Of a stretch of 64,000 nt of DNA, positions 1 to 11,569 are shown one piece after another. Source of the stretch: Pegea sp. RAD2-039 (taxonomy: Eukaryota > Chordata > Thaliacea > Salpida > Salpidae). Each line of letters opens with the position of its first letter. Position 1 is the first letter of the stretch. The stretch spans positions 1-64,000 of the forward strand of contig JAQGEQ010000056.1 of assembly GCA_034620365.1 (NCBI GenBank), read 5' to 3'. The notes beneath the pieces are model-generated. The model was not told the origin of the DNA. It worked only from the letters and a program-made list of their open reading frames with translations, and ran no database searches. Position numbers and translations under genes: made by a program.

Positions 1-825
1 GAGTGATGGAATGACATTTCAACCAAAACTTCACTTATCAAAACATTTGTTGGTATTTGCAGATAAGATCCGATCACTGATGAATGGACTGAAAGAGCTT
101 CACTAAATAGACGGCGTGACTATTTCGGTTGTGCTGTCTTCAATCGGATATTGTTTGTTGTCGGTGGTGGTGAAGACTTCGGTGATTCAGTTGCTTGTGT
201 TGACAGCTATGATACACACAAAGACGAATGGACTTCTGTAAAATCGATGTTGACACCTCGATGGGAGCCAGGTACTTGCTGATGACTTCTTGATGACCTT
301 TTGTTCTTATGATGAAAGCTAATACTTAAATCATTAAAGGTGTAGTCACCCTCGGCAACTATATTTACGCTATTGGTGGTTGGAATGAGGAAGAATTAAA
401 GTCTGTTGAGAGATACGATGTTCTGAATGATAATTGGGAATTTGTAGCAAGTATGAAACATGCAAGAGTATGCCCAAAAGCTGTTGTCTTTAATAAGAAG
501 ATTTATGTTTTTGGTACGTTTCTATTCTGTTTCGAATTCAAAAACTTTCCAATCAGAATTTTTGATGGTTTTTAAATTTTTAAAAATAATAATAGAAATT
601 AATCACAATTTATAGATGTTTACAATGGTTGGCATAATTGTGTTGAGTTTTTTGATTGTTTCAGGAGGTATATCTGGAGACGATTTAGGTGTTGAGGCTG
701 TTGAATGTTACAATGAAGTAACAAACAAATGGGAAAAAGTTGCAAGAACTAATGAATGGATTGATGAAGTCATAGTCAGCTATCAACCATGTGTAACCGA
801 CAAATGTGTAGATTTCCCATTTTAA
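1..825 (+). pseudogene. KLHL (BTB-BACK-Kelch) copy K0, last three exons only, broken
   Basis: This is the 3' end of a Kelch-repeat gene whose upstream part lies outside the window. Comparison with the intact copy at 50306-53117 places exons at 63-271, 340-513 and 665-825, with matching GT/AG borders and phases. They encode Kelch blades with the usual GG and Y...W motifs (YAIGGW, VERYDV, VECYNEVTNKW) and end in CVDFPF. The first codon completed after the acceptor is TAA at 64-66, where the intact copy has TAC of the YDP motif, so this copy cannot make the C-terminal blades if spliced normally. The open frame that seems to start at 616 with a hydrophobic stretch is intron read-through. The stop at 823-825 overlaps an AATAAA hexamer. 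Confidence 0.85.
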
Positions 826-1059
826 TAAATACATTTTACTACAAAACTTCTACAAAGCTTATTTTCAGTAAAAAGTTGCTTTGTAGGTCACTCAAAGGTT
901 CTTCAAATACATTTAGTAAAATATCAAACTGTTCATATATGAATATTTAATGTTTTTCGTTGTTTGATAGTTTCTAAAATATAATAATGGTTTTTAGCGC
1001 TTTAAAGCAAATATTATAACAATTTAATAACTTATTTGAAATTTACTATTTAATAAACT

Positions 1060-1360
1060 TTTCTTTGTTGTTGGGAACAATTTAATTTCTTTTTTTAGTT
1101 TTAAGAAGAGAAAGTAAAATAATTAAAATATGATTTGCTTTTAATTTCAAACAATTATACAACTTTTCCAATTGCTGTCCATCAATCAATACAAAACACT
1201 TTTCCTATAAACTAATAGAAATATTTCTTTCGGGGATGCAAATGTTTGGCGATGGAGAGACTGTTTGAGTTAATAATAAGAATCATATCAAAACTAAGTG
1301 AACATATCTGACGCTCATACTATTCCTCATCAACAACTAGAGAAACCTGGCGGAAAAACT
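1060..1360. repeat. KLHL 3' flank block containing a short coding-like stretch on the minus strand
   Basis: This block follows every KLHL copy and also occurs without one. Recognisable copies lie near 10730-10950, 20500-20640, 29090-29330 (inverted), 40380-40580, 46210-46450, 53320-53560 and 57390-57650, and a related piece lies inverted near 41690-41770. Read on the minus strand it holds a short conserved frame with the core LIDGQQLEKL. I do not recognise the protein. It is treated as duplicated flank, possibly an exon of a lost neighbour. Confidence 0.6.
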
Positions 1361-1384
1361 ATAGTACACATGATATATCAAACT

Positions 1385-2000
1385 TATCTACTCAGCTGAA
1401 TAGTCACAGAGATTGCATGGATACTTTTTATCAGATGAATGTTTTCCTTTAATATGAAATTCAGTAACTTTCTTATGACAAAAAATATCCTTACAAAACT
1501 CGCAGTGACAAAGAACAGCTGCAACAAAATTGTTTTATTACAGAATTAATTTTATTCTAGTAGTAGAAACATTAATAAGAGATATTTTTTGCAAGTATTT
1601 GAAAAAAGTTTAATTTACTTTTTTTTAGTATTTCAGGAATCCATTTCAGTTTCTTTATTTCTTTCTGAAGACTTTTAGTTGTAAAAAGTTACTTGTAGTT
1701 ATTCATAAGATTGTCCTTAAAGTGTTTCTTAAAGATTTTAATATTCTTCCACTAGAAATATTTTTTTATCTTTTATCACGTTTATCATCATTATTTAGAG
1801 CATCTTCAAAATATTTTTCATATTCATTTTCAAGCATTTCCATTTTCAAAGTGGCAATCATTAGCAACATTTAGGTGCTCATCATCTAGAACATTTCTAT
1901 CAAAAGTTTCATTATGATCTCTTTTATCAACATCTTAAGCTTACTTATTAGCAACACCATTATCGTCCAGATTGTCTTGTTTGAAAACTTTTTTCGTCTA
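1385..2000 (-). pseudogene. Homeodomain/C2H2 gene remnant A: first zinc fingers and acidic exon, decayed
   Basis: On the minus strand this matches three parts of the intact gene at 21368-23626: the start of the zinc-finger exon (the HCEFCEDIF-type finger and the YPCNLCDYS-type finger, near 1385-1530), the small linker exon (near 1630-1680) and part of the acidic exon (near 1780-1990). The frames are interrupted and the later fingers are absent. It sits directly downstream of KLHL copy K0 and closely resembles the remnant at 28.3-29.0 kb, so both likely come from one earlier duplication. Confidence 0.7.
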
Positions 2001-2004
2001 ACGA

Positions 2005-2165
2005 ATTGAGGTATACAAAATTAATTGCCCTTCGGCGAGGTATAGCAGCTTTCATATCCGCTTAAGAAGTCGGAGGCTTAAGATTGAGTACTGTTGTGCA
2101 CATATTTGCGATTAGAAAACTAGCTTGCCTAGCTACCAGGGCAAGTTGATTTTGTAACAACTGAT
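2005..2165 (+). repeat. Partial copy of a conserved non-coding block (family N)
   Basis: About 160 bp that recur in opposite orientation near 34140-34300 and 35560-35720, with only scattered changes. The block is richer in G and C than its surroundings and contains a short potential hairpin (CTTGCC ... GGCAAG). I find no long frame in it. Here it separates two remnants of the homeodomain/zinc-finger gene. It may be a short interspersed element or a structural RNA; the sequence alone does not decide. Confidence 0.5.
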
Positions 2166-2169
2166 ATCG

Positions 2170-4215
2170 TTTGCGGTGCGTCAAGTGATGTTGTATGAGA
2201 TTGCTTTTTAAATCAGCAAAACAGTCACAGAGATTGCATGGATACTTGTTAGCAGATGAATGTTTTCTTTTAAGATGAAATTTAAAAATTTTCTTTTCAG
2301 CAAAAACGTCTGTAATTGATACAGATCAGCTGCAAAAAATTGTTTTATTACAAAATTAATTTCATTCTAGTACTACAAACATCAATAAGAGTTATTTCTA
2401 TACAAATAACTACAAAAGAAATTCAATTTATATCTTTTTAGCAATTCAGAATTACTTTTCAGTTTTTATATTTCTTTCTGAGGATTCTTAGCTGGAAAAA
2501 ATTACTTGTAGTTATTTCAAGAAAACATTTCTAGCTTTTTTTCATTATCATCTGCAGTATCCTTATTGTCATCTTTATCACCATCACTAAAAGCGTTCTT
2601 CATCTGATCTTTATCATCACAGCCATCAACAGCATTTTCTATGTGATCTTCATCATCACAACCATCTAGATTATTTTTTTGTGTTATTCATTTCCATTTT
2701 CAAAATCGCAATCATTAACGCCATTTAGGTCTTTATCATCAAGAAAATTTCCATCCAAATTTTCATAATCATTACTTTCAACAACATCTTCAACTGATTT
2801 TATATCAAGAGAATTATCATCCAATTTATTTTGGTTGTTACTTTTATGATTCAAATAAAATTGTTCTTGAATGACTTCAGAAGAATCAGTAATAATAGAA
2901 TCAATTGAAAACCCCCAGTACAAGTTATTTTGGTCATGTTAAGCGTCTTAGTGATATTCCTGATCAAAACAGATTACTAATATATAATGATAATAATAAT
3001 ATATTATCTACAATGTACATGGGTTACAGTTTGTGATAAATATTTTCTTATTTGTGATTACTTATAACACTAGAAATATTATAACTTTAGCTTAGAATTT
3101 GTACAGAGAACAGTTTTACTTTCCAACTTTTTTCTTTTAATTTCTGGTTGATTGAAACAGCTTTCATATCTACCCCAATCTTCACTAGCAGTTTTTGATC
3201 CTTTGAAATCAAATGTTATTTAAATTTATACATTTTGTTCAATATAAACTTTTATCAAAATTTCTTTTACTTAAGCAATAAAGTTAACAGTCATTAGATT
3301 TAAAAGATTAAGATTATAAAAACAAGTTTAAGAAAAGGTTTATCAAATACTTCAACAAAACTAGTTCAAAGGTTTGTTCAGTTCATTATATTAAACTTTC
3401 TACATTAAAATAACTTAGTTATGAAACCAAACACCAAAAACATAAACAAATAATAAAATCATATATTATAACATCATAAGATCATTTAAACTTGAAAATC
3501 ACCTTCTTTAACCAATAATCTAGAAGAATTGAAATCTTCTTGTTGTTTAGATTGAAAATAAATTTGATTTTCTATTGGTTCTGTCTTACAAACCTATAAA
3601 ATAAATAAGAATTCAAGTAAAATCATACAATCTAGATTATTTATTTATCAAAGATTACAAACAAATAAGTAAAAGTAATACTAAAATCATCTATCAAACA
3701 ATTGATTTTATATGTAGAAACAATTAATATTTTGACAATAAACATATATAAACATAATAAAGTTATTTACAAAGGCTTCAGATAATGATACAGTGCTTAA
3801 AACTCCTAATGGACAATTAGAAGCACCAGACATTTTAAATGGCATATCAGAGATGTTATTATCATCATTTGAAACCACTTTCCTTAAACCATCTCCCTTA
3901 TTAAATTTTCATCATAATATTTTACAACACTGATATTTATCCTCTATTTCTAAAGGACTCCAACTTATTTTATTCTGAAGCCTTTTCATGTTAAACCAAC
4001 GCTGAATGAACTAAAATGAAAGGCTAAATTTTCAGAGAATTTAATTAGTTGATCTTTTGATGGATAAGCAAATTCACAGAAAACTTTCTTTAATTCCAAC
4101 TAAGTAGTGGAAATAATAAAATTATCTGCAGAAGTTTCATCAGCTGCAGCATAATTATTCTCTTCTAACCAGAAATCAACTGTATTAACTCCATAACTTT
4201 CAATTATTTTGTAAT
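2170..4215 (-). pseudogene. Homeodomain/C2H2 gene remnant B, nearly full 5' part but broken
   Basis: In minus-strand order this copy keeps most of the intact gene at 21368-23626: homeodomain exon near 3780-4200, small exon near 3500-3592, acidic exon near 2520-2900, linker exon near 2455-2500 and the first fingers near 2170-2330. Several in-frame stops break the homeodomain exon, for example just after the stretch matching SADNFI and again past the KVFCEFAYP stretch. The remaining fingers are gone. The acidic exon still has an open stretch at 2684-2923, which is a remnant and not a separate gene. Confidence 0.75.
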
Positions 4216-4419
4216 ATTAGGTCAGTTTATATAAAAATTATTAATATTCTCAACTTAAGTTTAATTAAAAAAGAAAGTTTTACTATATAATTGATATAAA
4301 TAAATTATTTAATTTATGTTTTAGTTAGTTAATGTAAATCGAAATATTAAGATATCGAAAAAAGAACTAAAAATGAAATTAATTACACTAAAATCATGTT
4401 ACAAAACAAAGAAGATTAA

Positions 4420-4660
4420 ATCACTGGAAAATCACTGAACTTTTGGTCAAAGCAAAAAAATATTCTAAAGGACAATGCCATCTCAAGTTTTGTCTTTTAC
4501 AAAAAATCTGTATAACTAACTCCTTTTTCATTGAACACAATAACACAAAGCAAAGTTTCCTGGAGATATACAAACTATACCCAGTGGTACAGCTAGATCT
4601 CATTTTGGTAAGACCTAACCTTCTAGGCAAGTATCTAGGCAAAAAAACTCAGTAATGTTA
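4420..4660. repeat. Short repeat shared with 62.1-62.25 kb
   Basis: About 100 bp centred on 4554-4635 (from AAAGTTTCCTGGAGATATA to the CTAGATCTCATTTTG region) recur near 62160-62250. Both strands carry a short open frame here, which argues against either being a conserved protein. The repeat lies just upstream of a duplicated WIPI 5' flank, and the 62 kb copy does too, so it is probably part of that larger duplicon. Confidence 0.45.
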
Positions 4661-4799
4661 GCAACCAGATTATGAAAAAAACATAAGTATCAACATCTAA
4701 ATCTAATATATAAATAATCAGAATAAATGTTAACATTGTAAATTAACAAATTACAACCACAATATAACAAAATAAGACAGGAAACTGAAGAAAATATAG

Positions 4800-6660
4800 T
4801 TGTTTGACTTTACTTGTGAAGACAAATTATCAAATGATATCTTTTTAAGATAATAATAATAGAAAAAATTCATATTTAATAGCTAAGTTATCCTGTTGGA
4901 AAAACTCTCAAAAGCAAGATGGTTAACATCTCAATGTAGTCTTTTGATCCATATCTCATCCATCTTACAAATGTCAAAACTTTTAATGGAAGCTTTCAGA
5001 AAGTTGCTACCAAAAGCGATTCTTTCTTCAATGAGCCTCCATTGATCTGCTATTGTCTTGTCTCCACCAGTGACTATAATCCTTAAATGTGTAGAAAAGG
5101 TATACACTTAACACAACACAGTATAATGCTGAATGGCACTGGTCCAAAGGGATTGAACAATATCACATCTCAACTATCTTAAAAGCTATTCAAACCGAAT
5201 AATTGTGATTACAAAAGCAAATATATTTTATTTTTTTGTACTTATTTATTATGTTTTGGTTTTAGCTCATTCAAAGATTTAAGTTATAAGTTATTTTTAA
5301 ACGTAAGATATTCAGTATTGTAAATAGTTTGATTTTAAGTTTAAAATAAATTTTTTTATCAGAAGTCTGCTGAGTTTTTGTAAGAAAAGAAAGAAAAATA
5401 TTTTAGCTGTCTAATTTTTATACTAATTTTACAACTATATGGAAAGCATTCTGTAATCGGATTTGAAACATTTAATTTTCTACAAAATTCTTTTGTTTTG
5501 TTTTTGGTTTTGGTAAACGGTTAATAATAAATGTTATGCAACATTGAAAATATTACTTCAAGGACCGTTTATTCATTTATTTGTTGTTCCTGTTTTTCTC
5601 ATGTTTTCAATATTAATTAAAGTTATAGGTTTTTTCTTAAGCTGTGATCCTTAAGACCTTTGCATTATGTTTCTGCAGTCATATTATTTCATGTTTGCTG
5701 TAAGAGCTGTGTATTTTCTGATTTGAATTTACTCAAGAACTAAAAGTTCACAACTATCATTTACTTAATATTTCAAAAGATTACTGAAATCATGCCCTTT
5801 GTAGTTGACTTAACTAGCTTTTTTTATGGTAATCGCAGTACGTATGAACAGTAGATTTTGCACAGTATAGGTAAATATGATTGAAAAATTAGGTTTTGTG
5901 CCATGCATTCTTTTATTTCTATCTTCATGGTGACAGTTGAGTTTTTCATCATTGTTTACCAATGTCGTTAGCAGCTGCCTTTTAAGTTATAATAGAAATC
6001 TATGTAAGATTTTATTTAGAAATATCTTCATAATACTATTGAGATTATTAATTTGAAGTCATTAATTTATTTTTTCATATTTTTAATCTTTTATTTTATA
6101 TTTTTATATTTGATAATTATATTTAATCTAATTCTTGTTCTTTAAATGATAAAATTAATCTGTTAAACTTTATTTTGTATAAACTAACTTTTGCATTCAA
6201 TAATATTTATATTTAATTTTGTTCTTAAGGAAAATTATGAAAGAAAAGCTTTGTTTAAAAGTACAATATTTGTTTTTAATTGTTAATAAAATAGCCACAA
6301 TACTGTTTTATTAATACTTATGGTAATTACTTTTTTTAATAATTTTATAACTTTATAAAATTTAGATAACATTTTTGTGATGAAAATAATTTTGTCATAT
6401 TTTTTAGTTTCATTAATAATAAAAGTTTGTTTTTCAGTACTAATTTTTTTTAGTTACTTTGATAATTTTAAATATTTATAAAAATATTTTATCATTTGTG
6501 TGGATTTTAATTTTTATTAGACTATTTTTTAGTATATAATTATTTGACAAAGTACATTTTTGTTAAAATTTTTCTACATTATATATTTTTTTGTAATTGT
6601 AAAGAGTAAACTTATTCTTTTTTGCAATTAAATTAGACAATATTTTATTGAATTAAATGT
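4800..6660 (+). repeat. WIPI 5' flank duplicon, copy 1
   Basis: This segment of about 1.8 kb recurs at 36120-38220, 46490-48340 and 62640-64000 (cut by the window end). At 36 and 46 kb it leads directly into a WIPI-like reading frame; here the frame is missing and the flank runs into AT-rich DNA before the LRR1-like gene. It contains a minus-strand coding-like block at 4915-5200 and a stretch resembling a small non-coding exon (TTTTAG acceptor near 5265, GTAAG donor near 5305). Confidence 0.75.
4915..5200 (-). pseudogene. Orphan membrane-protein-like coding block, copy 1 (family O1)
   Basis: Read on the minus strand this block gives a long coding-like frame containing GGDKTIADQWRLIEERIAFG and then SNFLKASIKSFDICKMDEIW, with two in-frame stops. 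Related copies occur near 11225-11450, 36490-36740, 40860-41050, 46560-46845 and 63000-63245. In the copies at 11 and 40.9 kb the upstream part reads as a hydrophobic, probably membrane-spanning segment (YYTLLCLVCTVALLVILF). I do not recognise the family. Substitutions seem to preserve the frame better than chance, which suggests descent from a real exon. Confidence 0.45.
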
Positions 6661-8130
6661 AGTTTTTATGGTTATTTTTATTATTATTTGTTTAATTTTT
6701 TGAAATTAAAGAAAAATCAATTCAGTTGATTGAATAATTTATCTAAATCATTACATTTTATAAATTTCATGGTTACTTATATCAACTTTTATAATTTGTT
6801 TGAGTAAACATTTTTTTTATTTTTTAATTTTCTTAAAATTAATTATCGATGAAAATTGATTGAATAATATCGATAATATATTGTCTTTTATAGTACTTCA
6901 TAGTTTTTTTTTATTTTTATATATAAATTTTACATCTCTTTCTAAAACTTTTATTTTCTTATATATTTATTTTCTTTTAATATGATTTTAAAATCTATCA
7001 TTAATATATACCATAATAATATTTATGTATAATTCTTTATTTGTTTACAAATTCATGAAAATTCGTTGTTAAAATACCTTTCACTAGTTGTTGTATCTAT
7101 CAAAAAGTTTCGAAAAGGATATTTTAAACTATCATTCCAATTGTGAAGTTAGATTACAATTACACTTAGAATTGTATTTACAATTGTTTCTGAAAATATA
7201 TACTAGTTCAATCAATATTTTTAATATGACGCTTAGTATATATTTAATCAAACCTACTTATTTTGAAAAACTATTATTATTCTTTGCTAAATATTTCTGA
7301 AGATTTAAAAAAAGTTTTTTATCAATAGTTTCCTCTGTTTTGGTTTTTTTATTATATTTTTAGATTTAAATTTAAATCTTCTTTTTATATAAAATTATAT
7401 TATATATATATTTTTTTCTTTCAAATATAATGATTACAATTGATAAAAACTTTTTTATAGTTTATTTATTTTCATTAATATACTTTTCATTTTTATATTT
7501 AATTTTTAAATATTTTATTTTAAATTAATTTTACTATAAAGTGTATGCTTAAATCTTGATTAATTATTATATAAGATAATTATTTTTTATTATTTGCTTA
7601 ACATTAGCTGCCTCAAACCAAAAAAATGCTCTATATTCATAAAATGATTTTACCTTTTTAATTTATTTCTTAGTTGTAAGTTTCAGTTTTGTTATCTGAT
7701 TTGTATTAGTTTTTATTTTTGATAAAACGCCATTTTATGTTTCTTTTTAAGTTAATATAATACTATTTAAAGCTTCAATTTCAACTGTTATACTACAATT
7801 TTATAATTCTGTTTAAAGTTTACATATTGAATCAGTACATTTTTTAAACTACTGTACTACCTTACGTTAATTTATATCTTAATATATTATAAAATTCCTA
7901 ATTAGTACCTCTTTAATATCTGTTTTATTTATATCTTATATATATTATTTAATTATTATTATTCAACTAATTTAACTGTCTAATATTATATCCCGATCAA
8001 TTTTATTATTATTCTTGTTATAACTGATTTATTTTTGTTGAATGTATTTAATTTCGTAAGGTTTTATTATTTACAGCATATTTTATATTTTTATTAAAAT
8101 AGAAACGATATTTAACTGCTGTACTTTATA
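6660..8130. other. AT-rich gap before the LRR1-like gene, with KLHL 5' flank scrap
   Basis: No credible gene is seen. Bases about 7041-7135 match the 5' flank found upstream of the KLHL genes (42640-42720 and 49760-49850). The rest is low-complexity T/A-rich sequence. The short open frame at 7088-7300 falls in this flank match and is not supported. A TTATAG acceptor-like site at about 8147-8152, just before the LRR1-like start, may close a 5' untranslated intron. Confidence 0.5.
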
Positions 8131-8174
8131 GGTGAAACTAAGTTAAAGCAAATAACTAGTGAAAAAAATTAATA

Positions 8175-9299
8175 ATGATTTTTGAATGTGAGTTGATCGA
8201 AGGTGAAAATAAAAGCAACGTGACAATACTGCTCATCAAAACACCTAATGGAAAAGCATATATGGTTGTGTATACCAAAGGTAGGTATGGAGCTTTTATA
8301 CAAATTTTTCAAGTTGTTGATGGTCATATGACTATTACTGAAAATGTGAGTAGTTCAGCGAAAGGAAAGTGGCTGGCCCAACCAAAAGGTCTTTTGACTT
8401 TTGTAAGTGGCATTGGAACTAAAGATTTCAAAAGTTGTGGGTCAAATCAATACTGTTTTGTCAAATCAAGTGATGAAATATTTGAAGCTGATTTTTCTAA
8501 TTTCACTCCAATAAAAAGAGTCACTCAGCACAACTTGAGACAATTGTATCCAAAAATGGAAGATGTTAAAAACGTAGGGGAAGAAAATCTGGTTGTTAAA
8601 ATAAACAAATTGATAAATATTGATGGAGTTAAGTATGATTCTATCACAAAATTAAGTTTAGAAGGAAGTGGTCTTTCTTCAATTCCAAAAGAGATTCGTT
8701 GCCTGAAAAACCTCCAAGCTCTAGACTTAAACAATAATGCAATTAGCAAAATAAGTGAAAACTTGTTTAGTTCAGAATTGAGATTGGTTGTAACTTTAAC
8801 ATATTTGGATCTTTCTGAAAACGCAATTGAAGAGCTGCCCAGAAGTTTATTTAATTTAAAGAATCTACAGGAGCTTTATCTTAATGAGAATTTCATCAAA
8901 TATGTCCCAAGTGAAATAAACAACTTACGCAAGCTGGAAAGACTGTGGATCTATCAAAATCACCTAAGATGGCTGCCTACCAGCATACTAAATCTACCAA
9001 GTCTTAAAATGTGTAACTTTGAAGATAATTTATTTGACCAACTGCACCTGGAACCAATTCGTGTTAATCAAAACAATAAGTGTAGAGTCATATTGTATAA
9101 GAACGCTTATAATTTTTCCCAAACAAATTACCCTATAAAGATGTTTGTTTCTCATGATGAAAGAAAAGATGGGCAATTGGTAGCATTAGTAGAAGTGATC
9201 AAATTAGACTCTGTATACAAGCCTCAGAAGTTTCTTATTGAAATGGGATCTTTTAGTCGGGAATCATTTTACGAAAAGTATATGGAAATCAAAGAATAA
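8175..9299 (+). CDS. LRR1-like leucine-rich repeat protein (possible CUL2 substrate receptor)
   Basis: A 374-residue intronless frame. Residues 1-150 form a mixed N-terminal domain and residues about 158-290 form leucine-rich repeats (LSLEGSGLSSIPKEI, LDLNNNAISKI, LDLSENAIEELPRSL, LYLNENFIKYVPSEI, IYQNHLRWLPTSIL). Order and spacing follow animal LRR1 (also called PPIL5), including the last repeat ending in NLFDQ. LRR1 is the substrate receptor of a CUL2 ubiquitin ligase that acts in replisome unloading. The C-terminal region of about 84 residues lacks the cysteine cluster of human LRR1, so ligase assembly is uncertain. The stop overlaps an AATAAA hexamer at 9295-9300. The gene interrupts a duplicated KLHL 5' flank, which with its lack of introns suggests a retrocopy or an inserted duplicate. 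A generic LRR protein is the alternative. Confidence 0.72.
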   Translation: MIFECELIEGENKSNVTILLIKTPNGKAYMVVYTKGRYGAFIQIFQVVDGHMTITENVSSSAKGKWLAQPKGLLTFVSGIGTKDFKSCGSNQYCFVKSSDEIFEADFSNFTPIKRVTQHNLRQLYPKMEDVKNVGEENLVVKINKLINIDGVKYDSITKLSLEGSGLSSIPKEIRCLKNLQALDLNNNAISKISENLFSSELRLVVTLTYLDLSENAIEELPRSLFNLKNLQELYLNENFIKYVPSEINNLRKLERLWIYQNHLRWLPTSILNLPSLKMCNFEDNLFDQLHLEPIRVNQNNKCRVILYKNAYNFSQTNYPIKMFVSHDERKDGQLVALVEVIKLDSVYKPQKFLIEMGSFSRESFYEKYMEIKE

Positions 9300-9589
9300 A
9301 ATCAGAATAACCACTCTGCCAACGTAAAACAGTTTTGCAACCACTTATTTAATTTTGCCCATTTTCACGTTATCTAGCTACCTTTGGACAGCAATTGCCA
9401 AGTTTCCTGCATAATGGCCAATTCGTTTATAGACGATCAACGTTTTCTCTGTTGTGTTTTAATTTTTATTTAAATAAATATAGGTTTCATTATTGATATT
9501 GAGTATAAAGTGTGTAAATTTGTTATATATTTCGTATATGACTTAAATGAAGCAGTTCATAAGTTTTAATAATCAATTTTGAATAAAAC

Positions 9590-9650
9590 AAAGTAATAAT
9601 AAAAGTAATGTGATCATACTCCTTATCAAAATATCAAATGAATAGGTATC
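9590..9650 (+). pseudogene. Scrap of a second LRR1-like copy
   Basis: About 50 bp repeat the 5' coding part of the LRR1-like gene (8200-8250): SNVTILLIKTPNG there corresponds to SNVIILLIKISNE followed by a stop here. Only this short stretch is recognisable, directly before KLHL 5' flank sequence resumes. Confidence 0.5.
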
Positions 9651-10015
9651 TATAGGTTAGTGTACTAGCATCGCATGCATATATAATTTTATGATTTGCT
9701 GTAATTTTATAAATCTGTTAGCTGGTTTATTGTAACAAGTTGGAACCAGAAAGTTTTCATCACTTCAAAAAATTATTTATGAAAGTTATAAAAAAATTGA
9801 TAATATTTTATTAAAAAACTTTTTCTTTTGTGAAAATCTAATTTCATCTTAATTAATAATTTTTTGATATTTTGATTTATGTGGCAGTTTTAAAAATTAT
9901 ACTGTTTGGGTAAATCAACAAATTCATTTATTTAACATGAAACAGTGTAAAGAGTTTATAAATTTTTTAGCTGCATCAAAATAGTAGAAAGATTAAATAG
10001 CAATGTTTTTGTAAA
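9650..10015 (+). pseudogene. KLHL 5' flank and dead first exon
   Basis: Bases 9650-9980 match the flank upstream of the KLHL genes at 42840-43170 and 49970-50305. The first exon follows, but its start codon is changed: the CATCAAAATGGTAAAAAG of intact copies reads CATCAAAATAGTAGAAAG here (near 9974-9990). After about 35 bp the sequence switches to WIPI 3' flank, so this exon is separated from the remaining exons of copy K1 at 12.1 kb by about 2 kb of foreign duplicon. Confidence 0.65.
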
Positions 10016-11110
10016 ATTAATGATTCTTTCACAGTTTTACTATCTTATTAATAATTCTTTATATCTAGTTGATTTAGATTAGATTTCTATGTTTAAAGCA
10101 TCAAATAAAAACAACAGATTTATAAAGTTGCATACCGTCAAAAATTATATAAAGTTTAAAAAGTTTATTTATATAAAGAATGTTTTGAGGTACAAAGATA
10201 GTGCAGAGATGACCAAATAGTAAAAAAAATGAAGACAGATCGACAGGAACAAGTGACATAAGGCAGGATAAAAGAGTAGTATATACTTGTACAATTTCCT
10301 GTAGCCTGCATGAAGCCAGATGTTTTTTTTATGCATCAAATTATTGTGGCATTAGAGTAGCAACATCGGCAAACATAAGTTTGAAATCATGGTGAGGTAA
10401 GATCTACATCTCAGAAGTCTTAAAGTTTAAAAAAATATTAAACTGGTGGATAGTCTTTCATTAGCAAATATGCTCTTTAATATTTAATAAGAATATTAAG
10501 GTGTGCTTTGGTCGACAATGGCCATGTAGGATGTGCTATGACAGATGAAGTTAAACATAAATCAAAACACCAAAAGATGTAAAGGAAAAAAAAACAGAAG
10601 AAAATTCAGTCAATTATTCTGTTCTTATGTGTAGAACCTTAAAAGAAAAATAATTAAAAGAATTGTATAAGCTTTGATGACACTTTTTTAATTAAATTTT
10701 TGGTTTTTACCATATACAAGGCTTATCTTTGTTATTGGGGAAAGAATTTAATTTCTTTATTTTTGTTTTAAGAAAAGGAAGTAAAATAATTAAAATATGA
10801 TTTGCTTTTAGTTTCATACAAATAAACAACTTTTCCAATTGCTCTCCTCCAATCAATGTAAAACACTTTTGCCTATTAATTAATAAAAATATTTCTTTAT
10901 GTGACGCTAATATTTGGCTGTAAATAAACGGTTTGACTCTACAGATAGTTCTATTACTGTAAACAGTTCAATGAGTTTTTTACAATAGCGTATTGTCAAG
11001 TTTGAGCAGAGATTTGAAATGAATTTTTATCTAGATTCCAAATAACATTAGATATGATGTTATTGAAAAGAGAAAGATTCTAGCTTAGTGCATATTACAT
11101 AAGTTATATT
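10015..11110 (+). repeat. WIPI 3' flank duplicon, copy 1
   Basis: This segment matches 39660-40750, which lies directly downstream of the full WIPI-like gene. It includes the GTCGACNATGGCCATG landmark (10511 and 40159) and the KLHL 3' flank block. No frame is conserved between the two copies, so I see nothing coding in it. Confidence 0.65.
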
Positions 11111-11224
11111 AAAAATAATTTACCATCTGTGACGCTCAAACTATCTCCCATCAACAACTAAGGAAACCTGTTAAAAAAACTCTAAGACGCGAGATATATA
11201 GAATGATCTAACTCTAGTTCTTGT

Positions 11225-11450
11225 GATTCGTATCTCAACCACCTTAAAATTGCTGAAGCTCATAATGAAAACGTTCAGAAAGTCGTTACCAAAAGGAAAT
11301 ACTTCCTAAATGAGCCTCCAGTGATCAGCTATTGTCCTGTCTCCAAAAGTATTCATAACAAGTATAACAGGTAAAGCAACGATACACACTAAACAAAACA
11401 AATTAGAATACTGAATGATGGTGGTTCATAAGGATTACTACAGCAAATTA
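11225..11450 (-). pseudogene. Orphan membrane-protein-like coding block, copy 2 (family O1)
   Basis: Minus-strand copy of the block at 4915-5200, more diverged. Its frame reads a hydrophobic stretch (FCLVCIVALPVILVMNTFG) running straight into DRTIADHWRLI, then one stop and VFPFGNDFLNVFIMSFSNFK. The continuity of the hydrophobic segment with the TIADHWR core is the best evidence that this family derives from a membrane protein. Confidence 0.45.
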
Positions 11451-11569
11451 ATTTTATTTTGTGTAGTTATAATGTTTTGGTTTTAGCTCATTCGAAGATG
11501 AAAGTCATAAGTATTTTTATTGGTAAGGTATTTAGTCTTGTTATTTTATATTAGTGTTTTACGAACATT

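Noticed and set aside
616..825. Short proteins starting with a hydrophobic MFTMVGIIV-type leader at 616, 29762 (minus), 45772, 52908 and 56947
   Set aside because: The leader is the last part of KLHL intron 10 read through the acceptor TTGTTTCAG. Exon borders and phase show that the real coding part begins at GAGGTATATC.
4421..4655. Overlapping frames on both strands at 4421-4655
   Set aside because: Both strands are open over the same repeat and neither is kept in the copy at 62.1 kb.
8525..8749. Minus-strand frame inside the LRR1-like gene
   Set aside because: It is a shadow of the long plus-strand gene, which has the recognisable repeats.
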